This document shows, piece by piece, positions 1 through 10,317 of a DNA stretch of 23,543 nt. Numbering within the stretch: the first letter of the stretch is position 1; every line of letters starts with the position of its first letter. This DNA comes from Emmonsiellopsis sp. PD_33 (lineage: Eukaryota; Ascomycota; Eurotiomycetes; Onygenales; Ajellomycetaceae), in contig JANTQF010000459.1 of NCBI GenBank assembly GCA_032988165.1, positions 1-23,543 on the forward strand. The letters are read 5' to 3'. The notes beneath the pieces are model-generated. The model was given only the letters and a program-made list of their open reading frames with translations, was not told the origin of the DNA and searched no databases. The position numbers were made by a program, and so were the translations under genes.

Positions 1-1180
1 GTAGTTTTTAGAGATAAACCACTGAAATCTTCACAGACCCTCTAGGTGCTACAAAAGGGGAAAAAAGGAGATTTTTGATTTCAAAGCTAAAAAGCAAAGA
101 AATGACAGTTTTTAGAAGAAAAGCTGCTAAAAAATACCCAGTTTTTTGAAGAGAAACTGCTCAAAACTAGCCAGGCTTTATTTATCTTTAAGAAATCTTC
201 CCCATATAACATGTATATAGCTCAAAAGTCTAAAAAACAGTGTAAAACCAGCAGGTAAATACAAAAGGAAGATAAGTATTTAACAGTAGCTCTCCAGCAT
301 GTAGAAAATATGAATGGGAAGGGCAGAAACAGTCCTATTTTATTCACCTAAGAGTAAAATCCAGGAAAAAACCTCTATCTTTTGCAGAAAATAATATTCC
401 CCAAGGAAATTATTAGGTTCTCCTGCTTATTGTAGGCCCCATCTCATAATAAGATTATATCCTGAAATATTCAATAGCTTCTACAACTAACTGAGATCCT
501 CCTCAGTCAAAATAGACCACTATATCCTACTAAATAGCTGTGAGTTTGCAGTAGAGAATCAACTGGGCAAAACCCCAAGTAAGTATCACACTCTCTTTCA
601 CAATAGATATATATATATCTTTTGCCTGCAGGGATCAAGCTATTCCTCAGACAAAGAAATTCCTTCTCTAATATCAAGTATAAGGGGGGGGGAGGGCATT
701 TTGACAGAGGACAAAGAAGGACAGTGGTTTTCTTGTTGTTTTCTTGTTGTTTCCTTGTTGTTTTCTCATCATTTCAAAGGTGTGCCAGCCAAATTGGCTG
801 GGGAAGGTTGGGAGAGAGGCTTGGCACAGTAGGAGAGGGAAAATCAAAATGATCAGAGTTTTCACAGGCAATTGAAATTGCAATAACTCAACCAATTTGA
901 CTTGGAAATGCTCAGTGGTTCTTTCAAAAGAAAGAATAGGCTTTGATCTACCTGTCACTCAATTTATATGATGTATGGACCAGTGGTTGTGGTGCTGTGG
1001 TGAAAAAGAGGGATAACCTCCCACTTTTTGATGAAACCACATTTTTGCACACCACACCCCCAATTCTGGTCCAAACCTCACCAAAATTGAATGGCAAATA
1101 GATCTCAATGAGGGCTTTCAAATGAGGATATTTGCATTCAGAAATTTGAAGGGGAAGGCATGTTCGAAGAATCATTTTTT
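1..1180. other. CpG-depleted non-coding relic, unidentified
   Basis: This stretch is less AT-rich than what follows, yet it holds only one CpG (1165-1166) in nearly 1.2 kb, so it appears to have passed through the same mutational process as the rest of the left block. Short open frames exist on the minus strand (674-958 and 948-1175), but I recognise no domain in them. Low-complexity pieces include a TA run at 606-617, a G run near 684-692 and three imperfect copies of a TTTTCTTGTTG-like unit at about 728-765. It is probably the end of an old repeat; its family is unknown. Confidence 0.4.
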
Positions 1181-2699
1181 TTGATACTCTGACAATAAGC
1201 TTTATAAATTAAATGAGGAAGTAAATATAATATATTAACTTCTAAATATTATTTAGGCAGCTTGTAAATTGGCTGATGATGAATATACCATGAATAATAA
1301 TATTAATAATGATGTAGATCATTATACTGAGACTGAGGAGGATAAAATAGATAATATTAATATCATATCTAAACATCCTCTGAAGGCCTAAGAGGCTGGA
1401 AACTCTGAGGTCCAAGAGGTTAATTCCTCTAATCTGATTATCTAAGGTAATAATATAATAATCTCATCACACATTAATGATAAAGTTAATTATATTTACA
1501 TAGTTAATGACTCTGTGGAGCTTCTTGTTTATAAACAGGATAAGAATTGTATGAATCCTTTTATAATAGCCTTTACTTTATAAATAGAGTCTATTAGGAT
1601 ATCTCAAGAGCTATACTAGTTATTACTGTAGATTCTTCAGACTCTGAAGGATATTACTCTGATTCATAACCTCCTCAATAGACTATTAAATCTAAAAAAG
1701 AAATGTAGGGTATAGTTCTCAATCCTTCTACTATACTACATGCAAATTCTAATTATCTCTTCAGATTAGATGCTAATATTCTCTCATGCTGAAAAATACC
1801 TTATCAATCATACATTAATGTTCTTATACTTTCAAAATATAATCTTATTAGTGTTAAGGCTTGTTAAGTTCCAGAGGTTTCAACAGCACATGCACATTAG
1901 AATGGCAGAAGTTGTCAACTCCCCTATGAAACTATAGTACTTACATAGCTGGAGAAGCTCAATTAAATATTGCTCTGAGGAATTTGCCTTGTATCTTTCC
2001 ATTAGTAAACTGATTTTCCCCTTCAATTTCATATAATATCAGTGTGAAAATGATAAATATCCATGCAGACAATCAGACAAGACCAACTTCAACTATATGA
2101 GTAAAGTATAGTTTATTGGAAAGGATAGATAGAAGACATCCCCATATTTTAATAAGACTATTTTGTAGATTCAATCTATCATGTAGTATTCAACTCTAAA
2201 TGTAGAAGGATCTAATTTTCAGAGTTCTTATCTACTCTTTCATTGATGTGAGGTAATTTTAATTAAGAGTAATATATTAAATATCATTCTAGTAAGCTCT
2301 GTTCTATTCAGAGCCTACATCTTTATTGATTATATCTTTAATGAAATTAATAATATCTTCCCAACTAAGAATTTCATTCCTAGTTTTTTCCTTTGAAGGG
2401 TTCTCTATTTAGCTTTGACCACTACTTGGCCATACTACAGATCAACACCAATATGTGGAGAGCTAAAAATTGCAGTCTATAGGAGGAAGTTCTTGAAGAA
2501 TATCTTTACTGGAGAATAGAAAGTATTATTCCTTTCTTATCAGCTTTTTATTAATAAGTTTAATCTCTATTAGAATATATATCAGAGTTTAATAGATGTA
2601 TACTGAATCTCAGCTCTGAATACAGCTGAATGTAAGAAGCATAATAATCTATTCATAATAATATTTAATTCATATAGTATGAACTTCTCAGATACTGTT

Positions 2700-3320
2700 G
2701 GAGCCTTATCTCCTGAATTTCTACAGTTAAATGATAAGAGCATTCTGATTAACATTAATAGTAATACTGTTTAGGTTGTTTCTTCCTACTTATCATTTAT
2801 TAGTGATATGTTACAGCAGAATGGAAATGCTAGTATTAAAGGCTCAAGTGCAGAGTACTCATGTCAGAGCTGTCTGATTGAGAACTAAAAGAGATTGAAT
2901 TTATCATTTGATATCATTCAAAATGGGTGCTATCATCATGACACTTAATAGGTCTAATGCCAGGTAGAGAGTACTTCAAACCTAACAAAGAAAAAGAAGT
3001 TATAGTAGAGAAATAGATTAGTAGACAATAACTCTTATCTATTTAAGATATATTTAAGTTTAAATCTGGTTATATTCTTTTCATTCAATCCTGCATACAG
3101 TAAGTATTCAGGGATTTCAAAAATAGCTCATTCTGTGCTGGTGAAATTAGTATTAACTTCAATTAGAAAGACTGAGTATCTCTAAATATTATAGACCTTT
3201 TCTTTCCCCTGAGAATGAGTATACCTATAGTTACCTCTTATCTATCTAGAGAAATACCAACTGCAAGAGTATGCTTGAGTATCTATTCTAATACCACTTA
3301 TATTACAATGTGGCCTTAAA
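2700..3320 (+). pseudogene. fossil of a large fungal transposase-like ORF (family not assigned)
   Basis: One forward frame (codons in phase with 2802) reads through several recognisable pieces, broken by TAG, TAA and TGA stops. From 2802 it reads SDMLQQNGNASIKGSSA, followed by a C-x2-C pair (YSCQSC) and then FDIIQNGCYHH. In the same frame, 96 codons after 2802, comes PAYSKYSGISKIAHSVLV (from 3090). These match my memory of large repeated fungal ORFs, annotated as transposase-like, that carry a D-x-PQQ-x-NAG ... CR-x-C ... D(I/Y)I-NGR(Y/F)HH block followed by a DPAHSEY-G block. That resemblance is recall, not a search. The shared frame over about 300 nt is direct evidence of former coding. The element probably extends well beyond these limits (perhaps about 1260-4900), but I cannot follow the frame there. 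Confidence 0.45.
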
Positions 3321-4994
3321 TGTTCATAACTTAAAGATTAAATTCATAGAGCACTTCTACTAGCATTCTTAAAACTTAGTACCTCAGCAGTGAATTTAAC
3401 TATTAATATATTTATAGTAATTATAAGAAGTAATTTAATCTTACTATCATATAACTCAGCTATTTATGATTTAAAAGAAATCTAATAAATCATTATCATT
3501 ACTTATTAATACCTATAGTTCTTTCTAGATGCAGCAGTAAATATAGTACAACAAGCCTGAGCTCCTTCTCATATAGAGTTAGTAAGTCAAAGCTGATGAG
3601 CATCCCTAACATCAAGTTAGATATTGATATTAATTAGGTTAGATGAATATTCTACCTTTATTACAGTAGAAGATTCAGAGTAAGACTCAGCTCTCTCTAT
3701 AAAAAAAGATGCATCCTTCATTAGAATGAAAAACTAACTGAATATGTATATCAGACTGCACTATATTAATGAAATTAGGAAATATAAAACTGCTAATAAT
3801 AGTAATATGTTAATGGAGGAGGATAAATATAGAGATTATAAACAACTGATCTGCCATATAAATCATTATGACATTGAAAAGATATTACTTTAATAAAAGA
3901 GTTTTTATTAGACAGTTCAGCTTGCTTTTCATGATGTATTTAATGACTCTTAGTCAGAACTTGAGGAGAGGTTAAGGAAAATTTATGAATATTATCCCAC
4001 TCTTCTAATCAATCTGATTTAGATTAATAACCACAAATCTGATGATGTTCTTTCAACTAATGAATTATATGTACTAGAGAACCTTCTAAATTATATCTAG
4101 AAATTCCTGTAGGTAAATCTTATATCTTTACTGTCACTAAAGAATGATATGGATATACTGGGAATTCTAATAAATTAAATATTAAACCTTCTGAATGTCC
4201 ACTTATTTCTTCAAAAACTAAGATAGATATATAGTTTTGACTAGAATAAATCATTCATTCTGGAATTAGAGTCAAGGCCACTCTAATTTTATTAAAAAAT
4301 TACTTTTATATCTAAGTATCATCTCTCATTCTCATTAGGACACTATTGATTATATGCTTATTTATTATACAGTAATGAAACCCATCAGATAACACTCATA
4401 TAAGAGAATATTATTAAATATAGAAATTCAAAAATTAATTGGATCCAAGCTATTTTTATCTATAACTTATATGAATATAGTGATTGGGTCTTTTTTACAG
4501 TCACATTGATAAGTCTAACTGGGTTTAATGAGTTATTAGGCCTACTAATTCTAAGTGATGATTCTAGGGATTATATAATAATCAGCCTTCCTACTGTGTG
4601 GAAATCAAGTCTCTATATTATACTAGTCTGACATAAGTCTAGGGATAGGTTATGATATAGCTCTAAAGGCATCAAGCTTTTACACTGTACATAGAATGTG
4701 TCATTTTTTTAGCTGCTCTTAAATCCTAAAATCCTCTTTAATAATAATTAATGAGTTAATTTATTACTCTATATATAACTATTCTCTTCTTAATAATATA
4801 CTTAGGAGTAGGAGACTCCTATATTAATACCTACTCAGTATGATAGCTCATTTAGTGCACCTTGCAGGTAAGGTTTACTAATAGACTCTCCTATATGATC
4901 TCATGCAATAAGCTCAGAGTGGGCCTTAATATCTTCTATAATGAGTAGCATTCAGAACTAAATGCAGGGCAATATTCCTACCTATAACTTAGCA

Positions 4995-5133
4995 CTTAAC
5001 CCTGTAAATATCCTAAAGATCACTGATATATATTATAATATTAATTTACCAAGTAATCTGATACTTAACTCAGTAAATATCTCAAAAATGATCAATATGT
5101 ACTGTAATGTTGATCTACCAAGCAATGCCTATA
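4995..5133 (+). repeat. 69-bp tandem duplication (two copies)
   Basis: Two diverged copies start at 4995 and 5064 with the same CTTAAC opening, giving an exact period of 69 bp. Both read ...NPVNILK / NSVNISK... in one frame and end with (L)PSN, so a 23-residue unit is repeated. The 69-codon open frame at 4962-5171 covers them. In this CpG-free relic it is more likely a leftover of a transposon gene, or chance, than a gene. Confidence 0.6.
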
Positions 5134-5303
5134 GACTTAATAGAGAGGCCTATATTAGGTTTAATTTCTGAAAGACATCTCTATGATAATGAGTATGAGC
5201 TGATATACCTAATTCTATGAGATAAAACTAAATACCCAGAAAATAGAAGTATATCATGAAGGTATATTGATATATAAAAAAGATATATTTTACTACTAGA
5301 TAA

Positions 5304-5505
5304 GTTAATATTTTTCATTCACCCACATTGCATCTCAATCATCAAGGGTATTTCCCCTATATAATGACTGTCAGAGTTAATATTTTCCATTCACCCATAT
5401 TACATTCAAATCACTAAGGGTATTCCCCTCTATATAATGACTATTAGAGCTAATATTTCCTATTCACTCATATTATATCTAAAATTATTAAGGGCATTTT
5501 CTACC
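5304..5505 (+). repeat. 72-73 bp tandem repeat, about 2.8 copies
   Basis: Units begin at 5304, 5376 and 5449 with GTTAATATTTT-like sequence, then share a CATTCACCCA-like segment, an AAGGGTATT-like segment and CTATATAATGACT, and end in (T)CAGAG/TTAGAG. The third unit decays after about 55 bp. All copies are CpG-free and differ mostly by transitions. Confidence 0.75.
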
Positions 5506-5644
5506 TAGCCTTCTTTTCTCTATCTATATCTATCTTGCACCTGTGCTGACACTATCAATCTATTTTCTTTCTCTTTTAATAGATTATTTGCAAGTTGTTG
5601 CATCCACTAAAAATAAATATCTATATAAGCTCACTGTAATCTAA

Positions 5645-5755
5645 ACTACTATTTATTATCAATCTGAACTACTACTTATCATTAATCTGAGCTGCTATCT
5701 ATCATCAATCTGGGCTACTATCTATCATCAACCTGGGCTGCTACTCATTGTTAAA
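5645..5755 (+). repeat. 23-bp tandem repeat, about 5 copies
   Basis: Units start at 5645, 5668, 5691, 5714 and 5737, each of the form (A/G)CT(A/G)CTATCTATCATCAATCTG with transitions between copies; the last is partial. A TATA-like TATATAAG lies just upstream at about 5621-5628. Immediately downstream, AACCAGTGGTTAAGAG precedes the short open frame at 5773-5955. A promoter-like box followed by a terminal segment would fit the 3' part of an LTR. This is suggestive only. Confidence 0.7.
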
Positions 5756-7080
5756 ACCAGTGGTTAAGAGATGTGGAGAATCTGAAGATGAAGTTAAAAG
5801 TCACATTAGTTATAATTAATGTTATTAGAAGTATGAAGGCTGATAAATTATCATTAATAAATATAATTCTTAATGAAGAATATCTTATCTTAATTAATAG
5901 TATGTGTATCTACACTACTATCATTACTGAGATCTCATTCAATTATAAACTCTAGAAGTATAGAGTGGCAATTGAGTTTATTTCTCCTGCAGAGTGGGAA
6001 AAGAAACTTAAACTTATTTTTAATGAGATTTAGACTCATTATAATAAAGGATAATATTAGAATGATTCTAATATTACAATTATCATTACAAGAGTAAAGG
6101 CAGTATATTCTAATGTGAAAAACATTACAGTATTATTTATTAAAGAACTAATGAAATAAGATAGTATTTACAGCATTCTAAAAAAGATAATTAAGTTTAC
6201 TATAAATAACTCAGCTTGACTTCATACTTAATTTTAGCTATATTTAGATTAAGGAATGTGAAAAATAGTATCTATAGTATTCTAGTTTATTTTGATGGGT
6301 ATCTCTCCCTATATCATAATTGTTAGAGCTAATATTTTAATGTATAAAGAGGTGATTGAGTGTATTTATTCAGTATAGTGAGAATTCACTTAAATACCCA
6401 ATTAACAGGAAGTATGCCACAAAGATTTATTAGTATATAAAAGAGGTATATTCTACTACTAGAGAATCTGAGAGCTGCTGGAGAAATGAACCTGATTATT
6501 ACTCTATACTTTTTAGATTTATAGTTAAATAATATCTTAGTAATAATAGTAGTGCAGGCACACACCTAGACCATTATTATTATTAAAATATTATTTAATT
6601 ATGGATCTGAGAAGTATAGAGCTGCAATCAGATTCATTTCTCCAGTAGAGTGAGAAAGAAAACACTTATTTTTAGTAAGTATCTTCTCATATATTATACT
6701 TATTAGAGCTAATGTTTCCTTTCCAAGATTCTTTACTCCCTTAATACTACTAGATGTGAAATTATTATTCAAGTAAATATCATCTTAATTCTTAAATCTC
6801 TAAATAATAATATCATCTTAATCCTCAAATTTTCAAATGACAACATCATTTTGATCCTCACCTTCTGAATTAATTATTAGAGCCAATTTTTTTTTGCTTG
6901 TAGTAACTTTACCCTATTAATAGTAGTAATAATGGTAATTATAGATTAATTTAATAAATATACTACTAAATGTAAAATTAATAATAGATGTCTCTAAAAG
7001 AATGTATATTTAGACTGAGAATTACTTTATAATTAGACTGTAGTCAAACAGTGATCTAATCATACTTTAATTATATTATA

Positions 7081-7206
7081 ATTATATTTAAATCATGCTC
7101 TGATGCTCTAACTGTATTATTATAGTATTTATATGATAATTCTATTATATTTAAATCATACTCTAATCCTCTGACTATACTACTACAGTAATTATATGAT
7201 GGTTTC
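7081..7206 (+). repeat. 63-bp tandem duplication
   Basis: Two copies start at 7081 and 7144 with ATTATATTTAAATCAT and run through CTCTGATGCTCTAACTG / CTCTAATCCTCTGACTA to a TATATGAT end. Differences are mainly transitions. The CTCTAACTGTATTATTATAG segment is the reverse complement, with changes, of units in the 17-bp array starting at 7253. Confidence 0.7.
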
Positions 7207-7252
7207 ATGGTAGTCATTGCTGTGTTTACATGGGGATATTAAATGTAATGTA

Positions 7253-7371
7253 GTCAAAGTACTATTACAGTTAGAGTATTATTACAGTCAGAGTGTTATA
7301 GTAGTTGGAGTGTTATTATAGTCAGAGTGTTATTACAGTCAGAGTGTTATTATAGTCAGAGCATTATATAT
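7253..7371 (+). repeat. 17-bp minisatellite, 7 units
   Basis: Seven consecutive 17-bp units begin at 7253, 7270, 7287, 7304, 7321, 7338 and 7355, with consensus GTCAGAGTGTTATTACA. The two units starting at 7321 and 7338 differ at one position. The last unit drifts into a TATATA run. The phase is exact across the whole array. Confidence 0.85.
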
Positions 7372-7468
7372 ATATAAATATTAATGGAGTGTTATATGGA
7401 GTATAGTAGTAGTCAGGGTATTATATATATATAAATGTAGATGGAGCATTACATGGAGTATTATAGAA
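7355..7468 (+). repeat. 57-bp direct duplication overlapping the 17-bp array
   Basis: Copies at 7355-7411 and 7412-7468 share GTCAG(A/G)G(C/T)ATTATATATA, then AAAT(A/G)TA, GGAG(T/C) and ATGGAGTAT segments. The first copy begins with the last 17-bp unit, so the longer duplication seems to have incorporated it. Confidence 0.65.
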
Positions 7469-7839
7469 ATATTATATTATATAGAGTATAATTAAAGCAC
7501 TTTATAAAGTATAGTTAAAGTATTTTATAAAGTGTAGTTATAACATTACAATATATTTATATGATTCTTTGATTTACATGCTTCAAAAATAGTGATAATA
7601 TCATCATAGATGTTAATTTTGGAGCACTCTATCAGAGCAATGGTGTTTACATGGTAGATCCATGGCAGAATGGTCTCACAAAAATCTGGTATGGAAAGTC
7701 AAAAAAGCAGACATTAAACTACCTAGGTAGATATTAATCTTGCATGGAAACTGAACCTTAAATAAAACAAAAACTGACAACAACTGACTACCACCAACAA
7801 CACCTGGCAAAATTTAACAACCCACCTTGAACATGTGCA

Positions 7840-8013
7840 CGATCGACGTAACAAGAATGAAAAAAGGGAAAAGAGAAAAAGATTAAACAGAAGGATATAC
7901 TCAGACACCCACCCCATGGCCAAAGGAGAAAAAAGCGACACAAAGATTAGCAGAACAAGAGACAGAAAAAACCCAACCTCAAGTCAATCACTCAGCCACA
8001 TAACATCCCTCAA
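7840..8013 (-). other. 3' flank of gene A and CpG boundary
   Basis: CpG reappears abruptly here as three sites within nine bases (7840-7848), only about 170 bp past the stop codon of the minus-strand gene ending at 8014. The segment is A-rich on the plus strand, so T-rich in the sense of the gene, as is common downstream of fungal genes. I see no canonical AATAAA in the sense direction. It is probably 3' UTR and terminator sequence lying against the relic block. Confidence 0.4.
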
Positions 8014-10317
8014 TTAATTCCCCCCCGGGTAAGCCTGCTGATACCACCCGTATTCATTCCATCCCCCATATAGAGCGCCTTCCTGACCGCCCAACCACCC
8101 TCCGCCTGCTTCTGGATTAACCTGTCCCACAATAGGCTCGCCCGGATGATACATGACAGGCGGCATACTGCCAGGCATCATCGGTGGCGGGTTTCTACGC
8201 TGGAAACCAGGCGGCGGCTGGGCAAACTGGGGACTGACATGTCGCTGATTCCCGTAGTGGGTGCCTCTAGGCGCGAAAGAATTTGCCGTGGGATTGTACT
8301 GGCGGTGGTTTATGCTGGATTTGCGAGGCGGGAAGTTTCCGCGCGGCTGTTGGAAACCCCTATTGCTATTGCGACGGCCGCAGGTCGGTTGCGCTTGTGG
8401 TTTGGTGCGGAACGCCGGGTGGATGTGAGATTGGTCTGCCATGTGAGCGCCACGTCCGGATGCCCAGCCACGGCCATGGTCACGGTCCCGGTCACCACTA
8501 TGGTTGTTGGAAGCGTCTGGGAAGGGGCCGGATGGGGGATTATCGGCAGATTCAGCGCCACCTTTAGGGGCATTAGCAACGATTGGACAGGCGGAATAGG
8601 GGGGATCGTATGGGAACTACTAACCTTGCTGCTCCTTTCCGCTTGTGGATTTCTGACCTGCGCGAGAGGATTGCTTACTTCCGCTCGCATTTGAATGCGA
8701 AAGATTCTGCTGGGCCGCCGGCTGAGAACGAGTACTGTCGCGTAGCTGGCGGCTAAACTCGTCCAGCACTGGAATTGGTGCAGGAGCCGGGCCGGGTGCA
8801 GGGTTCGACTGCGGACGGTTTCTCTCTCTTGGACTCCCCGTCTCGTCAACCTGCGTACCGGTGCGTTGTATCTCGTTTGCACCAGGAGCAGACGAGTCAG
8901 TCCCGGTGTGAGTAGACGGGGTCCGGAAGGCTGCAGTGGGCGTAGGAACCGAGTCCCCTGACTCGGACTCCTGTTCCGCTCCGGCGGACGCGTTGCCAGT
9001 GGTGCTGTGTTGACTGGAGCTTGCGCCTGCATCGTTGGTGCTGTCCAGTCTGTACTCGAGGGCTTTCACTTTCTCTGACAGCGCATAGACCACTTGACGC
9101 AGAAACTCGAGTTCATGACCGATGTGCAGGTTGGGGTCGTTGTTGGTCTCCGCCACGGTTTGCAGTCTCGCGTCTTTTTCCGCATTGAACTCCCTAGTGA
9201 GTTCAACCAGACGGGCATCGACACTGCGAATCTCGTTGCGGATGTCGTCCTGCCAGTCTTTGATGGCATTCATGTTCGCGTATACAGGGTGGAGATACCT
9301 GGGGATTTCCTCCTGGCGAGCGACACTGGCCTGAGGATCCCCCTGGCCGGTCATGGTGGCCGTGGACTGAGCGGCGAAATGAGGTCTGCCAGCTGTCGAG
9401 CCCGACGGGGCAGTGGTCTGGGCCGTGGAGACGGAGCCCCGACGCGACACGGGCGCGGACGAAGACATGGCGAGGCGGACCGGGCGGTGTGGGAGACGGC
9501 GGGCGGGACAGGGGCCGTGGAGCTGGGCGTTGTAATACCAATCGCCGCCGGTGTTCGCGCGCGGAAGGGCGGGCAGGTGCGCGGCTGGCGTGGGGGTCTG
9601 GCATGGCAACCACGGCGGCGTGTTGTGCTTGTGCTCGGCTTCCCTTCGATATCTCGACACACTCTCCCCCTGACCTCCCATCACCCCGTGGCTGCTGCTC
9701 ACCCGCTGGCCCGGCACCACCAGTCTCCCGCTGCCTCTGCCATGCGTCCCTCTCGTGCTCAGGACTATCTCGTCGATTTTAGGTATGTGTTTCGCGTACT
9801 GGGCCACTGGCGTCTCTGCTGACTTCTCACTGCTAGGCGTGCGGAACGAGTTTATGCGCTTGACCAGCTCCTCAGTTGTCATTCCAGGGGTAGAGCAGGC
9901 CTTCTTCGCCGGCGTGGCAGGGGGCATGGCATCATGGGACGACATCTCAGCTAGGGATCCCCGCCGTGGGTATAGAGGTGCAGAGTCAGGCGGCTCCCTG
10001 TCCTCCTTGGCCTTAGGGTAGTAATATCTGACATCGTCATGGGTGTCACAAGCATTCTCGTTAACAGCTTGCATAGCGTTAGGGGCGGGGGCGCGAGGAA
10101 TCACCGGCGCAGTCGAGTGGGAGCCAGCCATTCCGCTCTCGATGGTGTTGCTATACATTGTTGTTGTGCCGTCCCCCTGGGGGGGACAATACACAACCGG
10201 CTGGAGCAACTCTTCCGTCATCTCTGGGCGGGAAGCAGGGACCTTCTCCGCGGTATTTGTGCGGTTGCGCCCTTGCTTGGGCTTTTTCTGAGAGCCGGAT
10301 CCAGATTTCGGTGCCAT
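8014..10317 (-). CDS. hypothetical protein, coiled coil plus Arg/Gly-rich tail (spliced, 746 aa)
   Basis: I do not recognise this protein. The model joins exon 1 (10317-8625) to exon 2 (8561-8014). The total of 2241 nt is 746 codons plus stop, with the frame kept exactly. The start is the ATG at 10315-10317 (MAPKSGSGSQKKPKQG), in good context (CCAACGATGG); the open frame reaches a little further upstream only through a TTG codon. Seen in order: a basic Ser/Lys-rich N-terminus; a long Ser/Pro/Thr-rich disordered part; a probable coiled coil at about residues 340-428 (from YANMNAIKDWQ through HELEFLRQVVYALSEKVKAL); another disordered stretch; and, from residue 565, an exon-2 tail rich in Arg, Gly, Pro, Gln and Tyr with RG/RGG-like pieces (GRGWASGRG, NRGFQQPRGN) and an aromatic Gly-rich end (GWNEYGWYQQAYPGGN). 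Such tails occur in RNA-binding and condensate-forming proteins, so an RNA-related role is possible but is inference. No enzyme motif is visible. Its neighbour, gene B, is on the same strand more than 3 kb upstream. Confidence 0.75.
8562..8624 (-). other. intron of gene A (63 nt)
   Basis: In the sense direction the donor is CAAG/GTTAGT (first base 8624) and the acceptor CCTAAAG/GTGG (last base 8562), with a branch-like CTAAT about 10 nt before the acceptor. Without this splice the first exon stops at the TAG inside the donor (8622-8620). With it, the split GGT codon is rebuilt and the frame continues 182 residues to the stop at 8014. Length and signals fit filamentous fungi. Confidence 0.8.

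Larger units (their letters stand above)
5227..6661 (+). repeat. dispersed direct duplication of relic segments
   Basis: Two pairs of related segments occur in the same order. 5227-5302 (TAAATACCC ... TATATTTTACTACTAGA) matches 6393-6467. 5951-6006 (AGAAGTATAGAGTGGCAATT ...) matches 6607-6661. The spacing is about 1.17 kb for the first pair and about 0.65 kb for the second, so the downstream copy has lost about 0.5 kb internally. A further short motif of the form TTAGAGCTAATATTT recurs near 5371, 5444, 6318, 6707 and, more weakly, 6872. Repeated LTRs or a nested insertion could explain this. No intact gag or pol frame supports it. Confidence 0.45.
1181..7839. mobile_element. AT-rich, CpG-free block of decayed transposable elements
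   Basis: I find no CpG between 1167 and 7839, although CpA, TpG and especially CpT/ApG are common. No intact gene is present. The block contains a fossil transposase-like frame (about 2700-3320), tandem repeats of 17, 23, 63, 69 and 72 bp, and segments duplicated at about 0.65-1.2 kb spacing. Stop codons, mostly TAG and TAA, are scattered through the fossil frame, as C-to-T and G-to-A transitions would produce. Complete CpG loss in repeats is what a RIP-like process, or long-term deamination of methylated CpG, would leave. Element boundaries inside the block cannot be drawn by eye. CpG returns as a cluster at 7840-7848. Confidence 0.7.

Noticed and set aside
4962..5171. 69-codon open frame in the left relic block
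   Set aside because: It lies in CpG-free relic DNA and consists largely of the 69-bp tandem duplication. There is no independent evidence of a gene.
5773..5955. 60-codon open frame that might be a retrotransposon gag start
   Set aside because: Its position after a possible LTR is suggestive, but the sequence shows no gag motif and the frame is soon broken by stops.
1..7839. Classical CpA-type RIP as the explanation of the left block
   Set aside because: CpA and TpG are still common throughout while CpG is gone, so the usual Neurospora context does not fit as the main mutation target; a CpG-directed process is preferred.
8310..9032. Minus-strand 240-codon frame overlapping gene A out of phase
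   Set aside because: The spliced model of gene A explains the sequence in one frame with good junctions, and this alternative frame shows no coherent domain.
9094..9822. Plus-strand 242-codon frame opposite gene A
   Set aside because: It lies antisense to a better-supported coding exon, is GC-driven and has no recognisable motif.
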